From assembly GCA_907163375.1 (NCBI GenBank), contig CAJQUW010011624.1:1-64000 (forward strand): 64,000 nt of DNA, written 5' to 3'. This document shows positions 1-11,539 of this stretch, in pieces. This stretch comes from Prostheceraeus crozeri (Eukaryota; Platyhelminthes; Polycladida; Euryleptidae). The notes under the pieces are model-generated. The model worked only from the letters and a program-made list of their open reading frames with translations, did not search any database and was not told where the DNA came from. Position 1 is the first letter of the stretch, and each line of letters starts with the position of its first letter. A program made the position numbers and the translations under genes.

Positions 1-632
1 TGCCACACTAATCACTACGGCATCGTCCGCCGTCCCGAAGGAACACCCTGTCAGTGGAATATAACAGCAAAACTCTCCGTGTCTTGCTCGCTTTCAGTGA
101 AAAGCCGCTTATAGCATGAGAAGACTGGCTCAGACATCATTAAAAAGCCTTTCAAAGACTTCAGCAGGGTCGAGAAACCCCAGAAAACTTCCAAAACTAT
201 GAATGTAAAAATTTCAACTTGTACACTACTTATAAAATTTTATAAGTAGTCCTGTCACTTAGGCAGGTCAAGAGGCGACCGGAAACCTTTTTTTGATCAA
301 GTCAAACGGACTTGTAAAGCAAAGCTACAACCGTAAAGTATTGAGCCTTTTATGGCCTGGAGGGCGAAGCCATCTCCTGGCAACGCGCTAAGTCTGACGC
401 CTTAGCTGATATCAGCAATGAAATTTTTCTAAGCGGTTTTCTATAAAACGCGGGATTAGGAATGCCGAAGCTATCGTCGAGCTCAGAGAACGACTTACCG
501 TTGGCAATCTCTCGCTGAATGACCAAGTCTCTGTCGGTTCCCAGCGTTAAACAGTTGGTGGCGAGCAGCTGATACGTAAAACCCATCATCCAACACTCAA
601 AACCCGTCTAACTCCGGTTCTAGTGCTCCGAT
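1..632. other. Unassigned flank before the satellite
   Basis: No gene or repeat family was recognised. The only distinct structure is a perfect 26-bp AT-rich palindrome at 225-250 (ACTACTTATAAAA and its complement), which could form a small cruciform. The short open frames here show no protein-like features. Confidence 0.4.
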
Positions 633-3600
633 GAGCGGAAATACACCATGACCATGCAGAGAATTTCACGCTGATTCCAAATCTGAAATCCGATGCTTCG
701 TTTTGAAGCTACAGCCCAAAACGTCCCAAATTCTAACTCTGTCGTTTTTCGCCAATGTCCCAAAATCTTAAATGGCGTCTCACATCTAAACGAAGACAGA
801 TAGGAACAAGCCGATTCTTTCAGTGAATTTGTCTCACTCTTAGCTTTCAAACGAGCTATGGCACGACAAAATCCGTCCACTACAAGCCAAGATCGAAGCG
901 AGCTGTCCAGAGGGGGGGACGTCAGCGAAAATTTTTTCTCTCCGATTGAGCTGGAAATACACCATTTCCATGTAGAATTTGACGCTGAATCCGAATCTGG
1001 CCTCCGTTTTCCCATCCGATGCTTCGTTTTGGCTCTACAGTAGGCAGCCATCGCAAAAATTCTAACTCTCGTTTTTCGCCAATGTCCCAAAATCTTAAAT
1101 GGCGTCTCACATCTAAGCGAAGACAGATAGGAACAAGCCGATTCTTTCAGTGAATTTGTCTCACTCTTAGCTTTCAAACGAGCTATGGCACGACAAAATC
1201 CGTCCACTAGAAGACAAAATCGAAGCGAGCTGTCCAGAGGGGGGGGGGACGTCAGCGAAAATTTTTTCTCTCCGATTGACTTGAAACTCACCATACAGAT
1301 AGAGAATTTCACGCTGATTCCAAATCTGAAATCCGTTTTCCAATCCGATGCTTCGTTTTGAAGCTACAGCCCAAACGTCCCAAATTCTAACTCTGTCGTT
1401 TTTCGCCAATGTCCCAAAATCTTAAATGGCGTCTCACATCTAAACGAAGACAGATAGGAACAAGCCGATTCTTTCAGTGAATTTGTCTCACTCTTAGCTT
1501 TCAAACGAGCTATGACACGACAAAATCCGTCCACTGGAAGCCAAAATCGAAGCGAGCTGTCCAGAGGGGGGGGGACGTCAGCGAAAATTTTTTCTCTCCG
1601 ATTGACTTAAAACTCACCATACAGATAGAGAATTTCACGCTGATTCCAAATCTGAAATCCTTTTTCCCATCCGATGCTTCGTTTTGAAGCTACAGCCCAA
1701 AACGTCCCAAATTCTAACTCTGTCGTTTTTCGCCAATGTCCCAAAATCTTAAATGGCGTCTCACATCTAAACGAAGACAGATAGGAACAAGCCGATTCTT
1801 TCAGTGAATTTGTCTCACTCTTAGCTTTCAAACGAGCTATGGCACGACAAAATCCGTCCACTAGAAGACAAAATCGAAGCGAGCTGTCCAGAGGGGGGGG
1901 ACGTCAGCGAAAATTTTTTCTCTCCGATTGACTTGAAACTCACCATACAGATGTAGAATTTCACGCTGATTCCAAATCAGAAATCCGTTTTCCCATCCGA
2001 TGCTTCGTTTTGACGTTAGAGACCAAAACGTCCCAAATTCTAACTCTGTCGTTTTTCGCCAATGTCCCAAAATCTTAAATGGCGTCTCACATCTAAGCGA
2101 AGACAGATAGGAACAAGCCGATTCTTTCAGTGAATTTGTCTCACTCTTAGCTTTCAAACGAGCTATGGCACGACAAAATCCGTCCACTAGAAGCCAAAAT
2201 CGAAGCGAGCTGTCCAGAGGGGGGGGACGTCAGCGAAAATTTTTTCTCTCCGATTGACTTGAAACTCACCATACAGATAGAGAATTTCACGCTGATTCCA
2301 AATCTGAAATCCGTTTTCCAATTCGATGCTTCGTTTTGAAGCTACAGCCCAAAACGTCCCAAATTCTAACTCTGTCGTTTTTCGCCAATGTCCCAAAATC
2401 TTAAATGGCGTCTCACATCTAAACGAAGACAGATAGGAACAAGCCGATTCTTTCAGTGAATTTGTCTCACTCTTAGCTTTCAAACGAGCTATGGCACGAC
2501 AAAATCCGTCCACTAGAAGCCAAAATCGAAGCGAGCTGTCCAGAGGGGGGGGACGTCAGCGAAAATTTTTTCTCTCCGATTGACTTGAAACTCACCATAC
2601 AGATAGAGAATTTCACGCTGATTCCAAATCTGAAATCCGTTTTCCAATCCGATGCTTCGTTTTGAAGCTACAGCCAAAACGTCCCAAATTCTAACTCTGT
2701 CGTTTTCGCCAATGTCCCAAAATCTTAAATGGCGTCTCACATCTAAGCGAAGACAGATAGGAACAAGCCGATTCTTTCAGTGAATTTGTCTCACTCTTAG
2801 CTTTCAAACGAGCTATGGCACGACAAAATCCGTCCACTGGAAGCCAAAATCGAAGCGAGCTGTCCAGAGGGGGGGACGTCAGCGAAAATTTTTTCTCTCC
2901 GATTGACTTGAAACTCACCATACAGATAGAGAATTTCACGCTGATTCCAAATCTGAAATCCGTTTTCCAATCCGATGCTTCGTTTTGAAGCTACAGCCCA
3001 AAACGTCCCAAATTCTAACTCTGTCGTTTTTCGCCAATGTCCCAAAATCTTAAATGGCGTCTCACATCTAAACGAAGACAGATAGGAACAAGCCGATTCT
3101 TTCACTGAATTTGTCTCACTCTTAGCTTTCAAAAGAGCTATGGCACGACAAAATCCGTCCACTAGAAGCCAAAATCGAAGCGAGCTGTCCAGGGGGGGGG
3201 ACGTCAGCGAAAATTTTTTCTCTCCGATTGACTTGAAACTCACCATACAGATAGAGAATTTCACGCTGATTCCAAATCTGAAATCCGTTTTCCAATCCGA
3301 TGCTTCGTTTTGAAGCTACAGCCCAAAACGTCCCAAATTCTAACTCTGTCGTTTTTCGCCAATGTCCCCAAAATCTTAAATGGCGTCTCACATCTAAACG
3401 AAGACAGATAGGAACAAGCCGATTCTTTCAGTGAATTTGTCTCACTCTTAGCTTTCAAACGAGCTATTGCACGACAAAATCCGTCCACTGGAAGCCAAAA
3501 TCGAAGCGAGCTGTCCAGAGGGAGGGGGGACGTCAGCGAAAATTTTTTCTCTCCGATGGCGTTCAAATTCACCATACCGATGCAGAATTTCACGCTGAAT

Positions 3601-3785
3601 CCGAATCTGGCCTCCGTTTTCTCATCCGATGGTTCGTTTTGGCGCTACACACAAAAACGTCCCAAATTCTAACTCTGTCGTTTTTTCGAAAAATGTTGAA
3701 AATTTTTTCTCGCCGATTGCCTTGAAACTCACCATACCGATGCAGAATTTTACGCTGAATCCGAATCTGGCAGCCATTTCACCAT
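633..3785. repeat. Satellite array, about 326-bp monomer, roughly 9-10 copies
   Basis: The marker CTGTCCAG recurs at 903, 1230, 1557, 1884, 2210, 2536, 2860, 3185 and 3511, giving periods of 324-327 bp. Inner monomers are nearly identical. The first and last units diverge and share a variant block (a GAATCCGAATCTGGCC segment near 985 and 3597). Each monomer carries a G-run of 6-10 bases that differs between copies, as expected from slippage. Because 327 is a multiple of three, several monomers give the same minus-strand open frame of about 108 codons. It breaks with G-run length and is taken as a by-product, not a gene. Confidence 0.95.
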
Positions 3786-3788
3786 CCA

Positions 3789-3896
3789 CGACAACCTAGA
3801 CGGTTGCCCACGTCAACCTAGACGGTCGCCCACGTCAACCTAGACGGTCGCCCACGTTAACCTGGACGGTCGCCCACGTCAACCAGGCGGTCGGAC
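3789..3896. repeat. 22-bp minisatellite, about 5 copies
   Basis: Five head-to-tail units of about 22 bp with the core CAACCTAGACGGTCGCCCA start at 3789, 3811, 3833, 3855 and 3877; the last is shortened. The array abuts the last satellite monomer, so the satellite edge appears to be a slippage-prone junction. Confidence 0.9.
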
Positions 3897-4115
3897 CAAC
3901 TCACCCGAGTCTCACACTCTGATACTCTGTCGTTGCAGAGGGTGGGGGGAGTCAGCGAACAGTTTTGTGAAACGTAGGACCCAACCTGGCCGGCACACCA
4001 ACGACAGTAATACAAAACCTCTGTCGTTCATGGAGGGGGGGAGTCAGACCCGAAGCACCACGGCGGCCGACCACGACACTCTGTCGTTCCAGAGGGGGGA
4101 GGGGGGGCGCGCTGT
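3897..4115. repeat. Degenerate satellite-related G-run segments
   Basis: Three diverged units contain CTCTGTCGTT followed shortly by a G-run (about 3928, 4019 and 4079). They combine two motifs also found in the 326-bp monomer, but at spacings of 91 and 60 bp. They look like decayed or internally deleted satellite relics. Confidence 0.55.
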
Positions 4116-5390
4116 GTTTATTATGGACCTTTTATTACTACTGATCTAAACATTGTTCAGACCTGGATGACTGGTTGACTACCTACTTTCAATATTAGGC
4201 ACACGTGAGATTTTCAATTCAAAATGAAGGCAGAAGCTGTCACTGTCATTTGCATCGCTCAATGATTGTCGGCATTAAAAGAGCGGTGCTATACCCACGA
4301 CCTGACTATCAACTGAATCATTCAAATGACTTTTGCAGACCACAAAATGAGTTTACTGGAATCACAAAGCCAACTCACATCGTTTTGAAATTATGTTCAC
4401 TCTTTTGACTTTAGGTACACCACAATGAAGTGGAAATGTACGTGGAGTTGAGAAGCTTCCACCATTTTAAATGCACAGCTTTATTTTTGAAGGCAAAGCA
4501 GTTCTCACTGATCGGAAGGCATACGGGACCTAAACAATTTATGCCGTCGAATTATTTTAAAGGATTTTGGGCTGCGGATATTTCGTCTGAAAGTATTCAT
4601 TTCACGGCTAGGCAACAATAAATTTCCATTCAAGAATTCCCCCGAATTTATCGGTGTGGTATCAAACTTTTCTAGACCTCATGTGGGACTGAGAAATTGG
4701 AAATAGAGCCTGTTTGGCAGAGCGTACTAAAGCACGCAAAAGAATAGATCTGATTGGAAGGAAGCCACCAACGCTCCCCTGCCAGTCTGAGTAATTGTGG
4801 CCTGATACCAACCTTTTCTCAATAGGTGACTCAATTGTTTCATCTCTTGTATTTGGTTTTATATCCTAGTATTATCTGTGTAGGCTGTTATTAGTGCATA
4901 TAATCTAAAATAGCAGGAGCTTTAAATAACAACATCAAACCCGCATGTTTTCTGTCAAAATTTTAACTGGAAAATCGATGCTTTTTTCTGACAATTTGGA
5001 GTCATCAAAATTTCAAATGTTATTAAAGAAAGTTCCTGTTATATTAAGATTGTATACATATCCGAATGCCTTTCATAGAACATTTTGTAACCTCCATAGA
5101 AAAATTGTATTTTCTCGATTCGTTAATATGTACTTTTGTATCTTCAGTGCTTATAAATACAATTATTTCATGTAATGTGCACATTAAATTTTTCATTGAT
5201 TCGGGTGCAGTGTATTTGAAAATATCGTTTATTCTGTGTAATTTTACGTTTTAAAATATCTACTACTCCTCATAACTAGGCAAGCTTATTGGTTTTCAGT
5301 GGAGCAATACTGATGCACCTGCATCATAGGGAAATAGCTAGTGTTTTACTAATTAATAGCGCAATGGGAAATTTCAACTGAAGGGTAGGG
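4116..5390. other. Unassigned AT-rich interval
   Basis: No coding exon, RNA gene or repeat family was recognised. Open frames are short and low in complexity. Confidence 0.4.
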
Positions 5391-5394
5391 GCAA

Positions 5395-5580
5395 ATCGGT
5401 AGAATCGGCGACCGCACCTCATCTGCTAGGCAACCGCTGTTAGACCTCCGGGCGACTGCGCCGCGGCTCTTAAGGCGACCGCCCCAGGCAGTCAGGGCGG
5501 TGGACAAATAGGAATCCCCGGCGACGCTGAGGGCGACTGACCATGGCGGTCGCGGCGACCGCTCTGGTTGATAGGGATGT
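5395..5580. repeat. GC-rich patch with GGCGACCG-type repeats
   Basis: A patch much richer in G and C than its surroundings contains GGCGACCG or GGCGACTG several times, plus the complement GCGGTCGC near 5543. The mixture of orientations resembles subterminal repeats of a DNA transposon, but no ends or target duplication were found. Confidence 0.4.
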
Positions 5581-7290
5581 CACCGTTGTAGACTTGTGAC
5601 CACTGCACCCGCTTTACTAATCCACACCATAGGAATGAATGGACATCATGACTTTCAAAGATAATAGCATGAAAAAGATCCATATTGTGCTTTTCCAAAC
5701 ATTGGATATTGATCCGACTACCTTACAATGAACAATAGCTATAATTCGCATATTAGTTAAATAAACATAAATAAAAGCAAGTTTGCTGTCTTTCCTTTCT
5801 TTTAATTAAATACAGTTTATCGTTGTTGAAAGAAGATTATTAAGATTGACTTATCATGGTTAGAATTGGTAAGGACATCAGATAGAAGTCAGAAGATTAT
5901 TCATTTGACGGGATTATCATGGGTCGTGAGAAGTGTCGAGTAGTACAAAATTTCTCTATGCACAGTGCTCAAGAATGTATATATACCGGGTGATAAGATA
6001 AGTTGGAGGTAGAGAGGAGTACATCCTTATAAGTTGAGTAACGCTGATATTTTTGGACGCGCTCAGAGGAACCGAGCTGAGCGAAGGGAACAGGTGGAGA
6101 GAAACCCGAGTGCAGTGGGCCGCCCAGTATGCGCGCGTCTGTTCGATGTGGTGTCAGCGCGAGGCGCTTAGGTTGATTTAGCCGATATCAGCTTAATCAC
6201 AACGCTCGTCGTAGTAAGTCTTTTGATAGACAGTCAACCGTTAGGCGAGGTGCGACAACGTTCGTGTTACGTGCGTATCTGATGTACTCACTCTTATCTC
6301 TAGTGCGAGACTTATTATCAGTAGACTATTGCATGTAGCTGGCAGCATCGTGGATTCTTCATGCTACGTGTCTAATCTTCAGTAGGATGAATCTCCCTAC
6401 ACCCCCTAAACACTCGCGATATACTCTGCCACGCGCTCGAAGCCCGCCACACCAACGCCGACAAACCTCAAACCCACACCCTCCCCCCCAGACTTGCTAT
6501 ACCCCGTATTTGCAATAACAAAGTGTCTATACAAAAGCCCCAATTCTCTCTATCGTATACCTCCATGTGTTTAAATAAGACAAATTGAGGCGGCGGACGC
6601 TATCATGGAGATTTGCACTGGAACATATATTTAATCAGAAATCACACACGAAAATTCCAAACCGCAACTCTCATCTCTCTTGCTGATAGGAGGAGAGTGT
6701 GTGTGCAGAGTTAGAAAATAGGCAGCGAACACTCCCACTCACACACACAACTACTAGATCAAAAATACACAAAGCGATAAAACAAATAAATTCGACACAT
6801 AAACAACGCTCGCCCACATATAAAATCGAGATCTACAACGCCTCTCTCTCTATCTCTATATATATCATATCATAAAAGACATATCATGAAATTGTTTGGA
6901 TTTTAAAGAACTGTATAATTATGATATTTTTTTGTAGTTAGGTAGAGTAAATGTATTTGATATTTATCTGTATGAAAAATTAGATGAAATGAAGTGTTTG
7001 TAATTTGAATTTTTAGATGAAGGTAAAAAAACGAAATGTTTCCTATAAAACAGACAATGCTAAGAAATATACAATTAAAGTATGTCAGTCTTTCAAAAAG
7101 TCATAAGTTCAGTTTTGGTGTCCAGATGTTGAACATCAAGAGACTAAATGCAAGCTTGGTTAAAATTGACGAACATCGTTTGGAAGAGGAGTGTACTGTG
7201 TGTGGTGACTCCACTTCTCATTTGTGCGAAAGATAGGAAACTATTCCGCTATGTAACAATTGACAAAAACCATATCCAGACGATTGTCAT
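5581..7290. other. Unassigned interval with C-rich and dinucleotide-rich stretches
   Basis: Around 5975-6400 the base composition is more balanced and includes a TATATATA string. 6405-6500 is C and A rich, and 6840-6870 is a short CT and AT microsatellite. No reading frame, RNA gene or element boundary can be supported. It lies beyond the 3' end of the Bcl-2-like gene. Confidence 0.35.
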
Positions 7291-7291
7291 G

Positions 7292-7297
7292 TTTATT
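7292..7297 (-). terminator. Candidate poly(A) signal of the Bcl-2-like gene
   Basis: AATAAA on the minus strand lies about 190 bp past the stop codon of exon 2, a reasonable 3' UTR length. The hexamer is common by chance in AT-rich DNA, so this is position-based inference. Confidence 0.4.
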
Positions 7298-7485
7298 GAA
7301 AACAACAAATTAAGGAAAAGCGTATGCTTCGAAATCGGTGATAGAAAATAATGAAATCAACTTCGGAATGTTTGGCAAATTTCATTACTTTATAGAAAAT
7401 TACTTCGTCAATTTTTCAAGCTCTGATAACAAAACTCACTCGGTTAGCAATTCAGAGAACAGTTGCACAATTTCGTATTAGATTA

Positions 7486-7641
7486 TCATGCTCTATTCAA
7501 TAAGAGTTGTGCAAATACCAAAGGCATCACACTGAGAGCACCGGTGATTAAAACATCACATACAGATGATTCTGTCCGAAAAATAGCACTTTTGTCTGAT
7601 TTATTACCATTCGCATTTTTCATATCTTTCACAAACTGGGC
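7486..7641 (-). CDS. Bcl-2 family protein, exon 2 (end of BH2 and membrane anchor)
   Basis: This terminal coding exon is preceded by a clean acceptor (TTTTTCTCTTCCAG ending at 7642). It reads in phase 0 from GCC CAG TTT GTG to TGA at 7488-7486: 51 residues beginning AQFVKDMK and ending LLLNRA. Joined after exon 1 it continues the BH2 helix (GGW then AQFVKDMK, compare GGW-DAFVELYG in human BCL2). A polar linker follows, then a hydrophobic segment (VLITGALSVMPLVFAQLL) with a short basic end, the layout of a tail anchor for mitochondrial outer or ER membrane. The exon, frame and splice site are seen directly; the assignment rests on fit to exon 1 and family architecture. The join has not been tested against RNA. 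Confidence 0.75.
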   Translation of the reverse strand, partial: AQFVKDMKNANGNKSDKSAIFRTESSVCDVLITGALSVMPLVFAQLLLNRA

Positions 7642-8540
7642 CTGGAAGAGAAAAATTCAAATTATAGATATTCAATGAGAGGAAAAACAAAATTTGCAAT
7701 TCACAAGCAGACAGCAATATGTAATTAATAACAGTTACCACTATGGACCATTTTTGGGCATCATATATCTCACAAACAAATAGACAGAATGTCGACGAAA
7801 GGTAGTGTTGCATCTGATGCGGAATACGCCTCGGATCCATCAGCGAAAAAGTAAGAAACGATATGCACAGGCGATCTAATAATTAGGGCCTGGAATATGG
7901 AGCAAATTAAAGTAGCCTAATGGCTTTTTTCTACTTATTGAACCCTCCCCCAAAATCGGTTTTGTAGTCGCATCATTAAACCCTTGTATCGATATAATGT
8001 AATCACCTGCGAAACCCCCCGCCACTCCTTCAGGTATAATAAAGCGTCTGTAATAAACTCTTCAACTGACGGTGTATGATTGATTCACTATCAATAGGAT
8101 GCAAGTTTTCATTTTCATACATTTGACAACAGCAATGACAATCAAGGTATTGGGGCATTATCGTTGAGATTAGCTCTCAATTCTTGAAAATCGATTGAGT
8201 TTTAACACAAATTATCTGAGATATGGTCATATTTAACAAATATCTTCCAATTCTATATGCGACACGCTGTCTGTTTATAACGAATCTCTTAAATTTAAAG
8301 AAAGGCTGCGAAAGAAATTAATAAAATACATGTATTGGATGTAAAAGTCATTCTAACCCAACAGATGAATGATCTAGCGAAATCGGACTATGCAGCAGCT
8401 CACCGTTCTCTTCAATTGCATCGAAAAGAATGTTGAGCAGCTAGAAGGCGTACATGAAAGGCAATGCAGTGATGCAACCTCGATTAGACTTTAATCGAGG
8501 TCGACCCCGAAGTAGGTTATATAATATTGGCTGACTTTGG

Positions 8541-9176
8541 GGTACTTAAGGGTTACATCCCCCACGTTTTCAAAATTGTCTAAAATCTGTAGAAATGAAT
8601 CAATCGTCGCAAAACTTTGAAGTCCGCGTAAATGAGGATATTCTCTATCCACATACCAAAATTTGTGCAAATCGGATGAGTTCTTTTTGAATAAGGGGCG
8701 ATGACTTGAAATGCAGCGATGTCTGCAGCTTGATCTGACTTCTTCCGACCTCATCGTCTGAGCAGAGAGCATTTGAGGCCAACAAAGTAATTTCCCGACA
8801 ACTCGTGAAGTGATTATGACCACACCATGTCTCTTACACTAACCTTTTTGACTAAAAAAAGGTGTGGCAAGGTTGTGGTCGTGAGAAGATTTCAAATAGA
8901 AGTAGATGAGACGAAGAGGGAGAGAACAAGGCACACACGAGTAACAATGATGTGTCGAACAGACGAAGTTCAAGACGCAGTTGACATCTTTACACTTCAT
9001 GTTATCGTCTCTAATGCAAAAAATACTTATCTGGTCTGCACAATGTTTTGTAGGTGGGTAGAAAATATGTTAGAAATATGGGTAGAAAGTACGTCTACTT
9101 GAAGTTTGGTGATGATTGATTCATCTTTGCAGAGTTTAGGCAAATTTAAAAACCTTGGGGAGATAACCCACAAGCA
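8541..9176. mobile_element. Foldback or MULE-like element with long inverted arms (copy 1)
   Basis: The left arm (8541 to about 8830) and right arm (about 8860-9176) are imperfect reverse complements of about 300 bp with almost no unique centre. The ends read TACTTAAGGGTTACATCCCC on the left and TGCTTGTGGGTTATCTCCCC on the right complement. A 10-bp direct repeat CTGACTTTGG flanks the element (8531-8540 and 9177-9186). Long arms with a 9-10 bp duplication fit Mutator-like elements better than hAT (8 bp) or Tc1/mariner (TA). There is no transposase, so it is non-autonomous. Confidence 0.8.
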
Positions 9177-9950
9177 CTGACTTTGGCACCGGGCACTTGC
9201 ATGAAAGGAAAACAAAAACATTTGCATTTGTGCTTATCATATTACTTATCACATTGTGTCAACACACTGAAAATTTTTGGCCTCCCGTCCAATCTCAACA
9301 GGTGCTTATTTAGGACACAAGAATCTTGAATACAAGTTTAGATATATAGGCCTTCTCGTAATAAAATTTGAAACAATAATTGCAACAAATACCATGGAAA
9401 CATAGAAATACACTTGTAGACCCGCCAGGACGAGTTTCTAAATGGAATGAGACCGAAGTGAGACTTTCACAGAATGTTCTACACACTGTGACGACTACGA
9501 AAATGCGCGCCTTTCGAGTTGCAACGAGTTCCTTTGATCTACAGAAAATATCAAAGAAAAAGACAAGTTCATGAAGAAAAATTTTCGACCAATATGTCTG
9601 TTTGACGTGTTTGCTACGACTGTGCGAGACTCAGCTCTGCATAATTTTGTGCATGATATGTCTTCATGTCGTCTTCTATAACGCTCTATCAAGTGCTAGG
9701 AACAACTTCTATGTGCGATATTTGCAAGAATGTGATCAGATGCTTAAGGCTTGAGCTAAAATGTGATCAAAATCTCATGTTTAACTTACTAAGATAACTG
9801 ACTGAATAAAGATAAGATTCATGTGCATTGAATCAAACTCAAACAAAATATGGAAGTTCCAGCTTTTTCAGTGGAAATCGGATGAGACGGATAATTCCGT
9901 CCAACCAGTAGGCCAGGGAAACAGCTATTATGGGTTCTTGGTATTCCATG

Positions 9951-10740
9951 CAATGGTGGGCAAGCAAGTTTGGAGCCACGAGAGGGCCCGAGAGCCACTA
10001 ATTTCAGAACACCAAAATACGCGTGTATGTTCAAAATTCTTTTATTCGTACCTTTAAGCGCACAGAAGGACTGTTGTGATATGCATAGGCTCAAGATTGC
10101 ACAGCATAACTGCACATGTAAATGTATACAGCAGCATTTTACACAAATCATTTACTACCAAGGAATTACATTTTCATTTTAAAATCTACATAGATAACGT
10201 AAAGTGGATTGATCTTAACTAATTACGACTTTTTTGTTACCAACTTTATGGTAATATGACGTTTTGGTAATATGATAATGTGACATTATTTCATCGGAGA
10301 ATAACGGTTAGTAAGTGTAATGGATCCATCCGCCCTACATGCCGTAACATGTGGGATAGCAGAAAGTGTCAGAACTACATGTACCGGTACCTGCGTGTGC
10401 ACACGTCACCCAAAATGTAAACGGCTTTCAACAACCGCACATAGACTCTACCTACGGTACTCGCATGATAATGCCATTCCAACACAAAATAATTATATTA
10501 TTCCATGCAAATAAATTCCAGCATTAAGAAAGTTTGAGAGGAAAGTTGGCTTGTAAAAATCACATACAGTCGAATCCCGTTATGGTCTACTTGATGTATT
10601 TATGTGCCCATTGAAGCGTGGTTTATTGCGCAGTGAAACATGCTCAATACGGCATCGAACACCTTGTGACTAAGCATAAGCTCATGCAAGTGATGGCCAT
10701 GATAAGATATTTATCACTCAACCATAAAAGCACATTTAGG
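9951..10740 (+). mobile_element. hAT MITE with GTGGGCA-type end, copy 1 (right end lost)
   Basis: It starts CAATGGTGGGCAAGCAAG and aligns along its length with the outer element at 45013-49120 and with 63013-63645. Shared blocks include a TTCTTTTATT segment, a CACCCAAA-to-GGCTTTCAA block and a CATGCTCAA-to-TGTGACT block. The start resembles Charlie-type hAT ends (CAGTGGTGGGCAA). The right terminus is missing: similarity stops where the second foldback copy begins. No coding capacity. Confidence 0.65.
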
Positions 10741-10747
10741 TCAACGT

Positions 10748-11215
10748 CAAGACTCGGTTATCTCTCCCCCACGCTTTCAAATTTGTCTAAAATCCGTAGA
10801 GATAAGTCAATTGTCAAAAGACTTCAGGTGCACGTAGTTGAGGATGCCTTCTACCCACTTATTATTTGATATTATACAAACCATTGTGCCATCCGACGAG
10901 TACTTTTGAAATAGAGACGAACTTGTGTAGCGATGTTAGCAGTTTCATCTGACTCATCGTCACAGCAGACATCGCGACAGCTTGTGAAACGATTATGTTC
11001 TTGCCCTGCTAGGGCCACATACACTCTTACACTGATATAAGCCTACTTAACTTTGAAAAGGTATAGTGATGTAGTATTCGGGAGAATAGTTGAAATAGCA
11101 GCCGATAAGACGAATGCGGAGGGAGAGCAGTATGCACAAATAATAAAAATGCGTCAAACAGACGAAGTCAGATCAAGCTGCTGACATCGCTACACTTCAG
11201 GAGCTTTTATCATAA
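10748..11215. mobile_element. Foldback/MULE-like element, copy 2 (right arm truncated)
   Basis: It begins with CGGTTATCTCTCCCCCACG and follows the left arm of the 8541 element, then part of the right arm (11095-11205, including GCGTCAAACAGACGAAG). The outer part of the right arm is absent. It sits against the right-hand side of the hAT MITE copy at 9951. Confidence 0.65.
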
Positions 11216-11539
11216 AGTTGCTCAGTTTGATATGAATCAGCAACATTTTCAGCAGTGAACTATTAAGCAGCACTGCTTTGAATTGACATAAATATTGATT
11301 TTCCGACTGAAAATTAAGCAGTCAAAATAAAGTGGTTATATTACAGCGAAGAGAATGGGGCAACGGGCCCGGTGCAAATTCATACTTCAGGAGGCGCCAA
11401 ACAAAAAAATACTTTGGAAAGACTTATTGGTGGAAAAATTCTCATTCCTGGACTGGTGAATTGAGCACTAGAAAGTGCCCATTTAGGATATGTATTTAGT
11501 CTACATGTATTTACATATTTCATGGAATTGATTACTTAC

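Larger units (their letters stand above)
7642..11539 (-). other. Intron of the Bcl-2-like gene, with transposon insertions
   Basis: The intron has a GTAAGT donor at 11539-11534 and a CTCTTCCAG acceptor ending at 7642, is in phase 0 and spans 3,898 bp. It holds a complete foldback element (8541-9176), an hAT MITE copy (9951 to about 10740) and a truncated second foldback copy (10748-11215). The parts at 7650-8530, 9187-9950 and 11216-11533 show nothing recognisable. A minus-strand open frame at 7840-7604 overlaps exon 2 in another frame and is a shadow. Confidence 0.7.

Noticed and set aside
620-3593. Series of minus-strand reading frames of 75-230 codons with near-identical products.
   Set aside because: They repeat with the satellite monomer, open or close with G-run length, and show no domain. 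They follow from a period close to a multiple of three.
3789-3896. Short regular repeats considered as a CRISPR array.
   Set aside because: Units are directly contiguous without spacers, and the genome is eukaryotic.
5975-6400. TATA-containing, GC-balanced stretch considered as a promoter or repeat terminus.
   Set aside because: No matching copy, boundary or coding sequence supports either reading.
7604-7840. Minus-strand frame with a hydrophobic stretch, considered as the Bcl-2 tail exon.
   Set aside because: The adjoining frame after the CTCTTCCAG acceptor at 7641 gives a better BH2 continuation, anchor and stop.
8491-9102. Reading frames of 110 and 91 codons on opposite strands.
   Set aside because: They lie within the two arms of the foldback element.
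11350-11410. Weak similarity to 57745-57800 as a further repeat family.
   Set aside because: Too short and too diverged to support by eye.
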